Part shown: piece by piece, positions 36,317 to 43,888 of the stretch
How the letters are laid out: each line of letters begins with the position of its first letter
Numbering within the stretch: position 1 is the first letter of the stretch
Origin: Stenomitos rutilans HA7619-LM2
GTDB lineage: Bacteria > Cyanobacteriota > Cyanobacteriia > Leptolyngbyales > Leptolyngbyaceae
Direction of reading: 5' to 3'
Length of the DNA stretch: 64,000 bases
Assembly (NCBI GenBank): GCA_019358945.1
Contig: JAHHIE010000007.1
Location: 94,753-158,752, forward strand
Program-made: the position numbers and the translations under genes
The notes under the pieces: model-generated
Told to the model about the DNA's origin: nothing
The model's input: only the letters and a program-made list of their open reading frames with translations
The model's database searches: none

Positions 36317-38458
36317 CTACCGCTGTGCCTGGTTTGCTAGTTCCACTTGGGCATCCCATTCTGGTGCCTCGTGAGGGTGTCGTTGCACATAATCACCGTC
36401 AGACTGTAAATCCCAGGCGTGGCGGTTATCTGCTAGAAACAAATCGAGAATGGCGCGGAGTTGAGTTGCCAGTGCGGGCGCTTCAACTGGGGTCATGGCC
36501 TCGACTCGGCGATCGAGGTTGCGTGGCATCCAGTCAGCACTGCCAATGAAGACTTCTTCCTCTCCGTTGTTATGGAAGTGGAAGATGCGCGAGTGTTCGA
36601 GAAAGCGACCCACAATGCTAATCACGCGAATGCGATCGCTCACGCCCGCAACCCTAGGGCGAAGACAGCAGATCCCTCGAATAATCAGATCAGTTTCCAC
36701 ACCTGCCTGAGAGGCTTCGTACAGTGCCTTGATGATTTGTGGATCAACTAAAGAGTTCATTTTGGCAATAATGTGGCTGCGATCGCCACGACTGGCATGC
36801 TCGGCTTCTCGACGGATCAGGGCAATCATGCGATCGCGCAGGTTGACCGGAGCCACCAACAGCTTGCGATAGGATTGCTGCCGTGAATAGCCCGTGAGGA
36901 AATTGAACAAATCGGTCAAATCAGCGCCCAAGTCTTCCTGGCAGCTAAATAAGCCCAAGTCGGTGTAGAGTTTTGCGGTTTTAGAATTGTAGTTGCCTGT
37001 ACCAATGTGGACGTAGCGACGGATATCGTCTGCTTCCTGACGCACGATGAGCACCACTTTGGTGTGTGTCTTTAAGCCAACGACCCCATAGATCACATTG
37101 ACGCCTGCTTCTTCCAACCGCCGCGCCCAGTTGATGTTATTTTCCTCATCAAACCGGGCCTTTAGTTCAATTAAAACGGCAACTTGCTTTCCATTTTCGG
37201 CAGCGGCAATCAGCGCTTTGACGATCGGTGAATCGCCAGAGGTACGATACAGCGTCATTTTGATCGCCAGCACATCCGGATCTTGCGCTGCATGCGTGAT
37301 GAAGTGTTCTACCGAGGCTGTAAATGATTCGTAGGGATGATGGACGAGTAAATCCTGCTGACGAATCAATGTAAAAATATCCTCACCCGTTTCTGATGAT
37401 GGAACTGCGTTGGACTTGGCGGCCTCTGTAATCTGGCGCAGCCGCGCAGGGACGACGGGTATCCAGGGCGGGTCTTTAAGTTCTGATAGCGGCAAGGCCA
37501 GAAACGACATTAAATCCTTGAGGTTTAGCAATCCTTCTACCTCGTAGACATCGCGATCGGTGAGTTCTTTTTCGCGCATCAGGCGATCGCGCACAGCTTG
37601 CGACGCAGAGGCTTCAATTTCTAGCCGTACTACCGCACCGCCCATCCGCCGTTTGCGCAATTCTTGCTGAATCAACAGCAACAGGTCGTGGGTCAGGTCT
37701 TCTTCCAATTCTAAATCGGCATCGCGCGTAATGCGAAACAGAGAATATTCCTGGATATTCATGCCAGGAAAGAGCATCTCTAAATTATGTGCAATGACTT
37801 GCTCTAAGGGTACGCCTGCCCAAACTTTGGCGCGATCGGGCTTCTGCTGATCTAACGGCAGCACGATAAAACGAGGTAAGCTGTTGGGCACTTTGACCCT
37901 GGCAAACAATTCTTTTTGAGTGATGGGGTCTTTCACCAGCACCGCTAAATTTAAACTGAGGTTGGAAATGTAAGGAAACGGGTGCGCTGGATCGACTGCC
38001 AGCGGCGTCAGAATGGGAAACACGCGCTGCTCAAAATAGCCTTGCAGATAGCGTCGCTGCTCCTGATCTAAATCCATGTAGTTCAGGATATGTATACCCT
38101 TTTCAGCTAGGAGAGGACGGAGTTCGCGCTCAAAATGGCGATGCTGCTCGGTCACCATCGGGCGTAACCGTTGGCTAATGGCATTTAGGGTCTGTTGGGG
38201 CGTTCTGCCATCAGGCGCGACTTTATCCAACTGTGCTTCTACCTGCTGCGTTAAAATTGCAACCCGTACCATGAAAAATTCGTCCAGGTTAGAGCTGAAG
38301 ATGGCTAGAAACTTCAACCGCTCTAGGAGGGGAGTGCGCGGATCGAGGGCTTCGTGCAGCACGCGATGATTAAACTCAAGCCAACTCAACTCACGGTTGA
38401 AATAGTATTGCGGATCGCTCAGGTTAATGTCTGGAGTAATCTCTCTAGCTCTCGTCAT
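36317..38458 (-). CDS. ppk1: Polyphosphate kinase
   Basis: 713 aa, the family length. It polymerises the gamma phosphate of ATP into polyphosphate. N-terminal domain: FNRELSWLEFNHRVLHEALD and FSSNLDEFFMVRVAIL. Catalytic core: YESFTASVEHFITHAAQDPD, MTLYRTSGDSPIVKALI, and the autophosphorylated His in GLKTHTKVVLIVRQE (about residue 445). The C-terminal domain has IIRGICCLRPRV and FLEHSRIFHF with a second conserved His, then IGSADWMPRNLDRRVE. It starts at ATG 38458 and converges with the GGDEF gene. Confidence 0.96.
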   Translation of the reverse strand: MTRAREITPDINLSDPQYYFNRELSWLEFNHRVLHEALDPRTPLLERLKFLAIFSSNLDEFFMVRVAILTQQVEAQLDKVAPDGRTPQQTLNAISQRLRPMVTEQHRHFERELRPLLAEKGIHILNYMDLDQEQRRYLQGYFEQRVFPILTPLAVDPAHPFPYISNLSLNLAVLVKDPITQKELFARVKVPNSLPRFIVLPLDQQKPDRAKVWAGVPLEQVIAHNLEMLFPGMNIQEYSLFRITRDADLELEEDLTHDLLLLIQQELRKRRMGGAVVRLEIEASASQAVRDRLMREKELTDRDVYEVEGLLNLKDLMSFLALPLSELKDPPWIPVVPARLRQITEAAKSNAVPSSETGEDIFTLIRQQDLLVHHPYESFTASVEHFITHAAQDPDVLAIKMTLYRTSGDSPIVKALIAAAENGKQVAVLIELKARFDEENNINWARRLEEAGVNVIYGVVGLKTHTKVVLIVRQEADDIRRYVHIGTGNYNSKTAKLYTDLGLFSCQEDLGADLTDLFNFLTGYSRQQSYRKLLVAPVNLRDRMIALIRREAEHASRGDRSHIIAKMNSLVDPQIIKALYEASQAGVETDLIIRGICCLRPRVAGVSDRIRVISIVGRFLEHSRIFHFHNNGEEEVFIGSADWMPRNLDRRVEAMTPVEAPALATQLRAILDLFLADNRHAWDLQSDGDYVQRHPHEAPEWDAQVELANQAQR

Positions 38459-38646
38459 GAATTTACCTGGAGGTCGTTGCTAGAAATCCTCCCAGATGTG
38501 GCTTTGAAAAGAAAGTGTTGCAGAACACATGGGTTTAAGAATGTCGTTGAGCCGAAGGTTGAGGAGGCTCAACCTGCTAGCTAGCCAATTGTCTTAAAGC
38601 TTCTACAAGCAAGGATTGCGATCGCACCACCCCAGATTACAAGCTG

Positions 38647-39030
38647 CTACATCTCATAAAGTTCAAGGGGCAATCCGTCAGGATCTTTGAAGAAAGTAAA
38701 CCGTTTGTTGGTAAGTTTATCCGTGCGAATCGGTTCCACTGCAACAGCTTGGGCTTGAAGATGGTGAACTGTTGCATCCAGATCGTCCACCTTAAAGGCC
38801 AGGTGCCGAAGTCCACAAGCTTCAGGCGTGCTGGGTCGATCAGGCGGATTTGGAAAAGAAAAGAGTTCGATCGCACCACCATTCCCAATATCCAAATCGA
38901 GCTTGTAAGAATTGCGAGCGGCACGGAAGGTTTCCTGGATAATGGGAAAGCCCAAAAGGTTGACGTAGAAGTGCTTCGATCGCTCGTAGTTAGAACAAAT
39001 GATGGCGACGTGATGAATGCCTTCAAACAT
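38647..39030 (-). CDS. VOC family protein, YaeR/SMU1112c-like
   Basis: 127 aa from ATG at 39030 (MFEGIHHVAIICSNYERSKH), where the glyoxalase fold begins; the frame extends to 39159 without family support. It has two beta-alpha-beta-beta-beta repeats. Candidate metal ligands are His in GIHHVAI, Glu in GGAIELFSFP, His in CGLRHLAFKVDDLD and Glu in DPDGLPLELYEM. This matches the glyoxalase I-like metalloprotein subgroup YaeR. The reaction is unknown. Confidence 0.88.
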   Translation of the reverse strand: MFEGIHHVAIICSNYERSKHFYVNLLGFPIIQETFRAARNSYKLDLDIGNGGAIELFSFPNPPDRPSTPEACGLRHLAFKVDDLDATVHHLQAQAVAVEPIRTDKLTNKRFTFFKDPDGLPLELYEM

Positions 39031-39124
39031 GGAGCAGCCATTTAAGTATTGATGGTTCGCAGCCGTAGATCGCATCGAACTCAGCCTTAATAGCGTGAGT
39101 GCATCCACTTCGTTTTCATTATTA

Positions 39125-39195
39125 CAGCCTTCAATTGCATTCACCACACCCGTCCTCAAAGGACTGTGGCTGAGCTAATCAACAACCGCTGTAGG
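39125..39195 (+). repeat. Dispersed intergenic repeat, family D, copy C
   Basis: CAGCCTTCAATTGCATTCAC, CACACCCGTCCTCAAAGGAC, then TGTGGCTGAGCTAATCAACA and ACCGCTGTAGG. It has the best-preserved core of the four copies and no long spacer between the two halves. Confidence 0.65.
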
Positions 39196-39270
39196 ATGTA
39201 CATCACGCGCAACGAAGCGGCCTTCAACCAATTAACAGCATGATTAACTCAAGGCACTACTTCCCAGCTA

Positions 39271-40188
39271 CTAAGCTTGCATCCTCTTGGGTGATCGGTT
39301 CACGATCGCCATCACCAAATAGTAATAAATGGTAAATAAGACGGCTACAAAAAGCTGAGCACCCCATGAAGTGTGCCAAAAATCAAACCAATATTTGCCC
39401 CAGTACACCGCAGCATACGTTACTAACATGACGCGGGGAATATTGAGCACAAGCGCCAAAACAGTGCCAAGCACCATTAAGAGGATAATCTTGAACCAAC
39501 TTTGTTTCAAAAACAGCCCCAAGATTAAACCCCCGATCGCGATATTGGTTGCCATCCCAAACCCATTGCAGCCCCAGCCAACTTCAACTGAGCCTGTCGG
39601 CAACGAAATAAAAACATCATTGGTCACTGTTGCGGGTTGCCCAATCACCTGCAATGCTCCACTGCCCAACCATGCAGTGAGCCGATCGAGCATACGGGGT
39701 GGGGTGAATATTTCCCAAATAATCTTGGCAGTTTCTCCAGGGCGAGGATAAACGCTCAGTGCCATGAGCGCGGTTGTAAGGGCATGTCTACGGAAAAATC
39801 CTCCTCCCCATGCACTGCACGCAATCCCAATCAAAATGACTAGCCAAATAAGTGCTTGCGACCAGATGGCAAAGCGGCAAAACGGAAAAAGCCCAGCACC
39901 TGTCAGGATGAGTGCGTGTCCCAAAAAGCGATCGGCATCAGAAACCCGACTTTTAGCAAGCTGTTGGCGTTGTTTCCACAGTTCCTGCAAACCCAGGTAG
40001 ACGATCGCAAGCAGCAAAACCAGGCTAGAAGATCCTTTCCCCATGCGATGAAACAAAACACCCAACCAGGCGGGCAAATACCATAGCCCTACCAGGAGAC
40101 CGCAGAGCACAATGCGCCCATGCGTATCTTTGAGCAACTCACGCAATGAACCCTGGGTTGCCTCCCTTAACCGCTTTTGCCACTGCAT
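39271..40188 (-). CDS. crtC: Exosortase (probable cyanoexosortase C)
   Basis: 305 aa from ATG at 40188, preceded by AAGGG that overlaps the stop of the HpsJ-like gene, so translation is probably coupled. About eight membrane helices. The three catalytic residues of the exosortase family are present: Cys207 (VEVGWGCNGFGMATN), Arg252 (LVLNIPRVMLV) and His272 (WFDFWHTSWGAQLF). It should cleave the PTPA-type C-terminal tails of exported proteins and attach them at the cell surface. The assignment to the cyanoexosortase C subclass rests on the partner gene and on the PTPA substrates and is inference. Two substrates lie at 41384-43249. Confidence 0.85.
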   Translation of the reverse strand: MQWQKRLREATQGSLRELLKDTHGRIVLCGLLVGLWYLPAWLGVLFHRMGKGSSSLVLLLAIVYLGLQELWKQRQQLAKSRVSDADRFLGHALILTGAGLFPFCRFAIWSQALIWLVILIGIACSAWGGGFFRRHALTTALMALSVYPRPGETAKIIWEIFTPPRMLDRLTAWLGSGALQVIGQPATVTNDVFISLPTGSVEVGWGCNGFGMATNIAIGGLILGLFLKQSWFKIILLMVLGTVLALVLNIPRVMLVTYAAVYWGKYWFDFWHTSWGAQLFVAVLFTIYYYLVMAIVNRSPKRMQA

Positions 40189-40192
40189 AATT

Positions 40193-40789
40193 TCAACCCT
40201 TACTTGGACGCATACCATAGCGCCCTAACCCAATCAGCGCTAAGCCAACCACGACAAAATTGCCCACAATGGCTCCTGCCGTTTTGAGAATGCTTGTTTT
40301 AGCCGTGTTTTTCAATGAACCGGCACGAGTGGTAACAAGCTGAGAAGCCTTATCTAGCTGCTCTGACGTAAGATTGGGAGCCGCTTTCGGATCATTTTTG
40401 GCCGTTTCAATCTGAGATTGCACTTGAGAAGCTTGAATATTGATGTTTTTAGTTGCACTATCATTCAGCGATAGGCTGTCTCTAATCACCAAAATGCAAG
40501 AAAGTTGAAACACAATTCCCAGTACCAGACACAGCATAGCCAACTGTTTCCGCCAGGTACGGTAGTCAAGATTGCTATAAATGAGAAGCGCTGCACCAAA
40601 CAGTAAAACGATACTGCGATCGCTCATCTGCTGCAAAAACCCAACTCGCCACTCCGCACTATTGAGCGTAGGGGGTAACGCCAGAATGAGTAAATCAACC
40701 ACAAAACCAGCGACACACGCCAACCCAACGACTCGGCAGAGAGGCTTTGCGTTAATACCAACAGGACTTTGAGTAGAAAGGGAAGCCAT
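40193..40789 (-). CDS. hpsJ-C: HpsJ-like exosortase-associated membrane protein
   Basis: 198 aa, four hydrophobic segments (about residues 22-40, 56-72, 82-102, 168-188). A soluble alpha-helical region rich in Gln, Asn and Ala lies between TM3 and TM4 (about 103-165: NIQASQVQSQIETAKNDP). EWRVGFLQQMSDRSIVLLFG is characteristic of the HpsJ family, known from hormogonium polysaccharide loci and, in variants, next to cyanoexosortases. It stops 4 bases before the exosortase ATG. Probably a dedicated partner of the exosortase. Confidence 0.8.
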   Translation of the reverse strand: MASLSTQSPVGINAKPLCRVVGLACVAGFVVDLLILALPPTLNSAEWRVGFLQQMSDRSIVLLFGAALLIYSNLDYRTWRKQLAMLCLVLGIVFQLSCILVIRDSLSLNDSATKNINIQASQVQSQIETAKNDPKAAPNLTSEQLDKASQLVTTRAGSLKNTAKTSILKTAGAIVGNFVVVGLALIGLGRYGMRPSKG

Positions 40790-40929
40790 AAGATCAATAC
40801 CACTTTACTGAAGAGGGTCAGGCACCATTGCGGAGAATCGTTTGCAATGACAATTCAACTTTCCGCAGCAGTACGTAGTGATCCGGGTATCTACTGTAAA
40901 AACTTGATATAGCCAACAATTTGCACTTA

Positions 40930-41015
40930 CAGCCGTTTGCGTTTGCATTCACCACACCCGGTACCCCATACCCCATACCCGTTCTTAGAAAGCTATGGTT
41001 GAATAACACTGACTT
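40930..41015 (+). repeat. Dispersed intergenic repeat, family D, copy D
   Basis: CAGCCGTTTGCGTTTGCATT, CACCACACCCGGTACC, a CCCCATA duplication, then CCGTTCTTAGAAAGCTATGG and TTGAATAACA. The second half is more diverged than in copies B and C. Confidence 0.6.
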
Positions 41016-41046
41016 AAGTAGGGTGGACAGTGCCCACCTTACAAGG

Positions 41047-41160
41047 TTAGGACTTACGCATTTGCCCCCAAACCCTCAATGCTGGGGGTTTTAACTGGCT
41101 CGGTTCCCCCAGAATTGGGGGCTAGGGGGCGAAAGATGACCGCTTTTGCGTAAGTCCTAA
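41047..41160. repeat. MITE, family B, copy 2 (TTAGGACTTACGCA ends)
   Basis: 114 bp with perfect 14-bp terminal inverted repeats identical to those at 26622-26737, and a closely similar interior (GGCTCGGTTCCCCCAG, GGGGGCTAGGGGGCGAAAGA). The internal stem is weakened by a few changes. Confidence 0.9.
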
Positions 41161-41185
41161 AGGTATCAACGATGATCTATCAAAT

Positions 41186-41284
41186 AGGACTGACGCAAAC
41201 CTTGGAGGGTTTTACCAAAAGTCAGGCATCTTAAGCGAATGTAGGCGCTTAAGCCTCCAAGGTTTTAGTCGAAACGCGGTCTTG
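41186..41284. repeat. MITE-like element, family C, copy 2
   Basis: AGGACTGACGCAAACCTTGG at the left, GCTTAAGCCTCCAAGGTTTT near the right, ending GCGGTCTTG. It has the same internal order as 22773-22870, with compensating changes in the palindrome (CCTTGGAGG, CCTCCAAGG). The left end again resembles GGACTTACGCA. Confidence 0.7.
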
Positions 41285-41383
41285 CCGAATGGAGCACTGC
41301 TAGAAAGCTATATCGCTTGCAAACAGTAGTGTACTCAGCACAAAGCAGAGTCTCACCACCGTTTGCACAATGAACTGTTTGCT

Positions 41384-42091
41384 TTAGCCTTCTACTGCTT
41401 TAGCTTTACGCTTCCGTAGTGCCGCAATTCCCATACCAAGCAATCCTGGCAAAAGAGCAGGGGTAGGAATGGCTTGATACGCCACATTATCGACTTCAAA
41501 GGGCGAAAAGCCAGTGCTTAAAACAACCCTGTCTACATCGGCACCAATGTCTGCCAGGGCAAACTCAATATATTTGGTACCATCGGCACCCAAATTGGCT
41601 GAAAACGGCAGCAGCGAAAAACCGAGCAAGCTGGCAAGACTAGATCCGGTGTAGCTGCTCACAGATGTTGTCGTGGAGCTATTGAAGAACTGAATGGTAT
41701 TTTCGGCATCGATCGAACCCCACAGTAGCCCAAAGTAGGTGAGGGGCTTCTCAAAGCTAAACGTTGCATTTGTTTGACGCACTTTGAGATAATTGCCGTC
41801 GCTACCGACAGGGGGTGTAAACTCAGTCGTCGTCACCGTATTACGATTACCAGGAACGCCATCAAACAGCGTTACGCCATCACCCAGGTCAATGGGCGTG
41901 GCGGCATTTGTGGGCACTGTGCCAGGCGCTAGCCCATTAAAATCAATCAGGTTTACACCTGGAGTAGTGGGTAAAGGCCCCGATGAAACGCTCAGTGCTT
42001 GAGCGGCATGGGAACCCAATAGAGAAAGGGTGGACGCAGCGACAGTGGCTGCAACGATCGCAAACGGTTGTTTCAAGTTTAAATGCATCAT
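41384..42091 (-). CDS. PTPA-CTERM surface protein (substrate 1)
   Basis: 235 aa. Signal peptide MMHLNLKQPFAIVAATVAAS then TLSLLGSHAAQA, cleaved about residue 32. The mature part is Gly/Thr/Ser-rich and beta-rich, with NYLKVRQTNATFSF, PLTYFGLLWGSIDAENTIQF and FNSSTTTSVSSY, a pattern common in cyanobacterial exosortase-dependent surface proteins. The tail is PTPALLPGLLGMGIAALRKR, the sorting signal shared with 1-150 and 42608-43249. The start is ATG at 42091; the second codon is also ATG. A conserved leader lies upstream. Function beyond surface display is unknown. Confidence 0.85.
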   Translation of the reverse strand: MMHLNLKQPFAIVAATVAASTLSLLGSHAAQALSVSSGPLPTTPGVNLIDFNGLAPGTVPTNAATPIDLGDGVTLFDGVPGNRNTVTTTEFTPPVGSDGNYLKVRQTNATFSFEKPLTYFGLLWGSIDAENTIQFFNSSTTTSVSSYTGSSLASLLGFSLLPFSANLGADGTKYIEFALADIGADVDRVVLSTGFSPFEVDNVAYQAIPTPALLPGLLGMGIAALRKRKAKAVEG

Positions 42092-42300
42092 GTCTACCTA
42101 CAGGTACGTTCGGTTGCAAATGGTTTCAACTGAACCTGGTAGGCTACCGGAAACGACAGAAGAAAGTGCTCTGTAGATAGCGATCCCAGCATGACGGGTG
42201 AGACAAACAACTGTACGGTTAATCAATACCCGTGTAGTGGCTGCGTTTGAAGAGACTTTTTGTCCGTGTGATCCAGTAGCCTTGGCAGTGCACCGTTGGT
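42092..42300 (-). promoter_or_regulatory. Conserved leader upstream of PTPA substrate 1
   Basis: Two blocks are shared with the leader of substrate 2. The distal block is GGTGCACTGCCAAGGCTAC (42276-42294). The proximal block is CCGGTAGCCTACCAGGTTCA (about 42131-42150, continuing GTT). GGCTAC in the distal block can pair with GTAGCC in the proximal one across about 125 bases. Downstream of the proximal block, AACCGAAC, GTAC and AGGTAG (the likely ribosome site) are also shared. Whether it acts as RNA structure or as DNA operators is not known. Confidence 0.7.
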
Positions 42301-42557
42301 AGAAGGGGTTCAGCCCAATAGTTAACCGATGCAAGGTGGGTGTTTTGCTTATACCTTCCCTCGGTTACCTGTGATCGTACGTAGATAGGCTCAAGCTCAA
42401 CAACGTTTTGCAAGAGGCTTTATCGCATCTTTAAAGACAAGCGTTTCACCTTTGAATGTTTGATAGAGGGGGAACTTTTTGGAAGATAGGAGCTTCGCGA
42501 TCGCTCAAAACATGCATTCTAAACTGGCGTGATTGCAACGATGCATTCATCTTTTAG
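42301..42557. other. Upstream part of substrate 1 intergenic region
   Basis: No gene was recognised. The promoter of substrate 1 should lie here, upstream of the conserved leader. The short open frames seen cross the leader and are not called. Confidence 0.4.
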
Positions 42558-42601
42558 AAAAAGGCAGTGCTGAAGCTTGAAGTTTCTAGCACTGCCTTCT
42601 T
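42558..42601 (-). terminator. Rho-independent terminator of PTPA substrate 2
   Basis: On the minus strand, AAGGCAGTGCT and AGCACTGCCTT form an 11-bp stem around a loop of about 17 bases, followed by a run of T (CCTTTTTC). It begins about 10 bases after the stop codon at 42608. A textbook intrinsic terminator. Confidence 0.9.
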
Positions 42602-42607
42602 AAACGA

Positions 42608-43249
42608 TTAGGCTTCCGCCGAAGCCTCTTCGTTCGCTTGAGCTTTGCGTTTCCGTAGCGCTGCTACGCCTAAACCAAGTAGGCCGGGGATAAGCGCAGG
42701 TGTTGGGATTTCAGCCGTTAGTGTAGAGCTGTTCAATGTCCCAACTTTGACAGCACCGAGCGTAATAGTCGTAAGAGATTGGAGGGTAGAAGTCCTGAAA
42801 ACACCTGTAAAACTGGTATTAGAAGCCAACAAATAACTTGTGGCACTGTTTACAAATGAACTTGCAGAAGCTGTAAAGGTGAATGGGTTGATGTCTAAGA
42901 ACGCGTCTTGCCCTTGATACTTGAGGCCCGTTACGAAGCTTGTTAAGCCGTTGGTCGCGAAGTTTCCACCTGCGTCCTTAGTGAACGATAAGGACGCGAG
43001 AATTGGTGTTCCGGTTAGATTTCCACCCGCTAAACTCCCACCTGTATTTGTAACGCCAAAATTTTGGAAGTTGAGGGTAAAGGAGGTAGGGTTGCTTGAC
43101 GTATTAAGATCCGTAATGCTTGTTTGCCCCCCAGCAACGAAGGTACCTTTATTAAAAGAGAGCGCTTGAGCGGGTGACGAAGCGATCGTTGCACCTGAAG
43201 CTACTACGGTTGCAGTGGCAATACTGAGACCAATTGACCTGAAATTCAT
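42608..43249 (-). CDS. PTPA-CTERM surface protein (substrate 2)
   Basis: 213 aa. Signal peptide MNFRSIGLSIATATVVASGA then TIASSPAQA, cleaved near residue 29. The mature region is rich in Thr, Ser, Asn and Phe, with FTLNFQNFGVTNTGGSLAGG and ASASSFVNSATSYLLASNTS. The C-terminal sorting tail is IPTPALIPGLLGLGVAALRK followed by RKAQANEEASAEA. It shares its leader blocks with substrate 1 but little else outside the signal and tail, so the two are co-regulated rather than recent duplicates. A strong terminator separates it from substrate 1. Confidence 0.85.
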   Translation of the reverse strand: MNFRSIGLSIATATVVASGATIASSPAQALSFNKGTFVAGGQTSITDLNTSSNPTSFTLNFQNFGVTNTGGSLAGGNLTGTPILASLSFTKDAGGNFATNGLTSFVTGLKYQGQDAFLDINPFTFTASASSFVNSATSYLLASNTSFTGVFRTSTLQSLTTITLGAVKVGTLNSSTLTAEIPTPALIPGLLGLGVAALRKRKAQANEEASAEA

Positions 43250-43460
43250 GTTTTGAACCTACCTGAGTGTACGTTGTGTTCGGTTTAAGTCGTCTTAACT
43301 GAACCTGGTAGGCTACCGGGGTTTACATGCACTGTAAACCTTTGGATTCAAGCGAATGGATCGATTGCTCATGTAAAAGCCAATCAGTATGATCTGCCTT
43401 GTCTGTCCAGGCTGGAGAGACATCCTTTCAGTTCGGTAGCCTGGCAGTGCACCATCAATA
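43250..43460 (-). promoter_or_regulatory. Conserved leader upstream of PTPA substrate 2
   Basis: Second copy of the two-block leader. The distal block GGTGCACTGCCAGGCTAC (43436-43453) is followed by CGAACTGA. The proximal block CCGGTAGCCTACCAGGTTCA spans about 43300-43319 and continues GTT. AGGCTACCG of the distal block is fully complementary to CGGTAGCCT of the proximal block. The intervening 116 bases are not conserved between the copies, but contain their own stem, GGTTTACA/TGTAAACC. AGGTAGG near the ATG is the likely ribosome site. Confidence 0.7.
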
Positions 43461-43888
43461 GAAGGCATTTGACCCTTGCTGGAATGACTTGAGAAACCTC
43501 AAGAGTCCTTTTACTCTAGACGCTACATAGTCCTCTTGTCACTATACAGAGAAATTTTGGAGGCCGCACCAGAGGGTGGGTAAATTCACAGCAATTTTAC
43601 GGAGAATGCCGTGTCGATAAGCCTCTGTAGTCCTTGCCTTATCTGTAGATGTACGTGGTGCTCCCTTACAGCGGAAGATAAGGCTTATAGTGACGATCGC
43701 CTATACCATCTATTAACCCGGCAACTGTTGTGACGACATCTGCCCTCACCCTCAATCCCTCTCCCAAACGGAGCGAGGAACTTTGCGTGTGCAAAGCACG
43801 TATCCGGTCCCCGTCTCCTTTTTTGGAAGAAGGGACTGTGGGATGAGAGCGCCTTGGAGTGCAAGATCAATCATTGCGGGGTTAATAG
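43461..43888. other. Intergenic region with inverted repeat and low-complexity tract
   Basis: GTCACTATA (43538-43546) and TATAGTGAC (43686-43694) are a perfect 9-bp inverted repeat about 140 bases apart, enclosing GATAAGCC and GGCTTAT in inverted order. At 43743-43830 lies a CCCTCACCCTCAATCCCTCT-type dispersed tract. No gene was recognised. Confidence 0.45.

Larger units (their letters stand above)
40790..41383. other. Repeat-packed gap between HpsJ-like gene and first substrate
   Basis: 594 bp with three different elements in a row (family D at 40930, family B at 41047, family C at 41186), separated by 25-35 bases. No gene was recognised. The promoter of the hpsJ-exosortase pair must lie in the first 130 bases or so. 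Confidence 0.65.

Noticed and set aside
42092..42300. c-di-GMP-I (GEMM) riboswitch for the PTPA leader
   Set aside because: The GCACTGCC and GGTAG segments are superficially similar, but the conserved GEMM core and its second stem are not present.
43743..43830. Possible CRISPR-like or terminator structure
   Set aside because: It is a single CCCTCACCC-type low-complexity tract without regularly spaced repeats.
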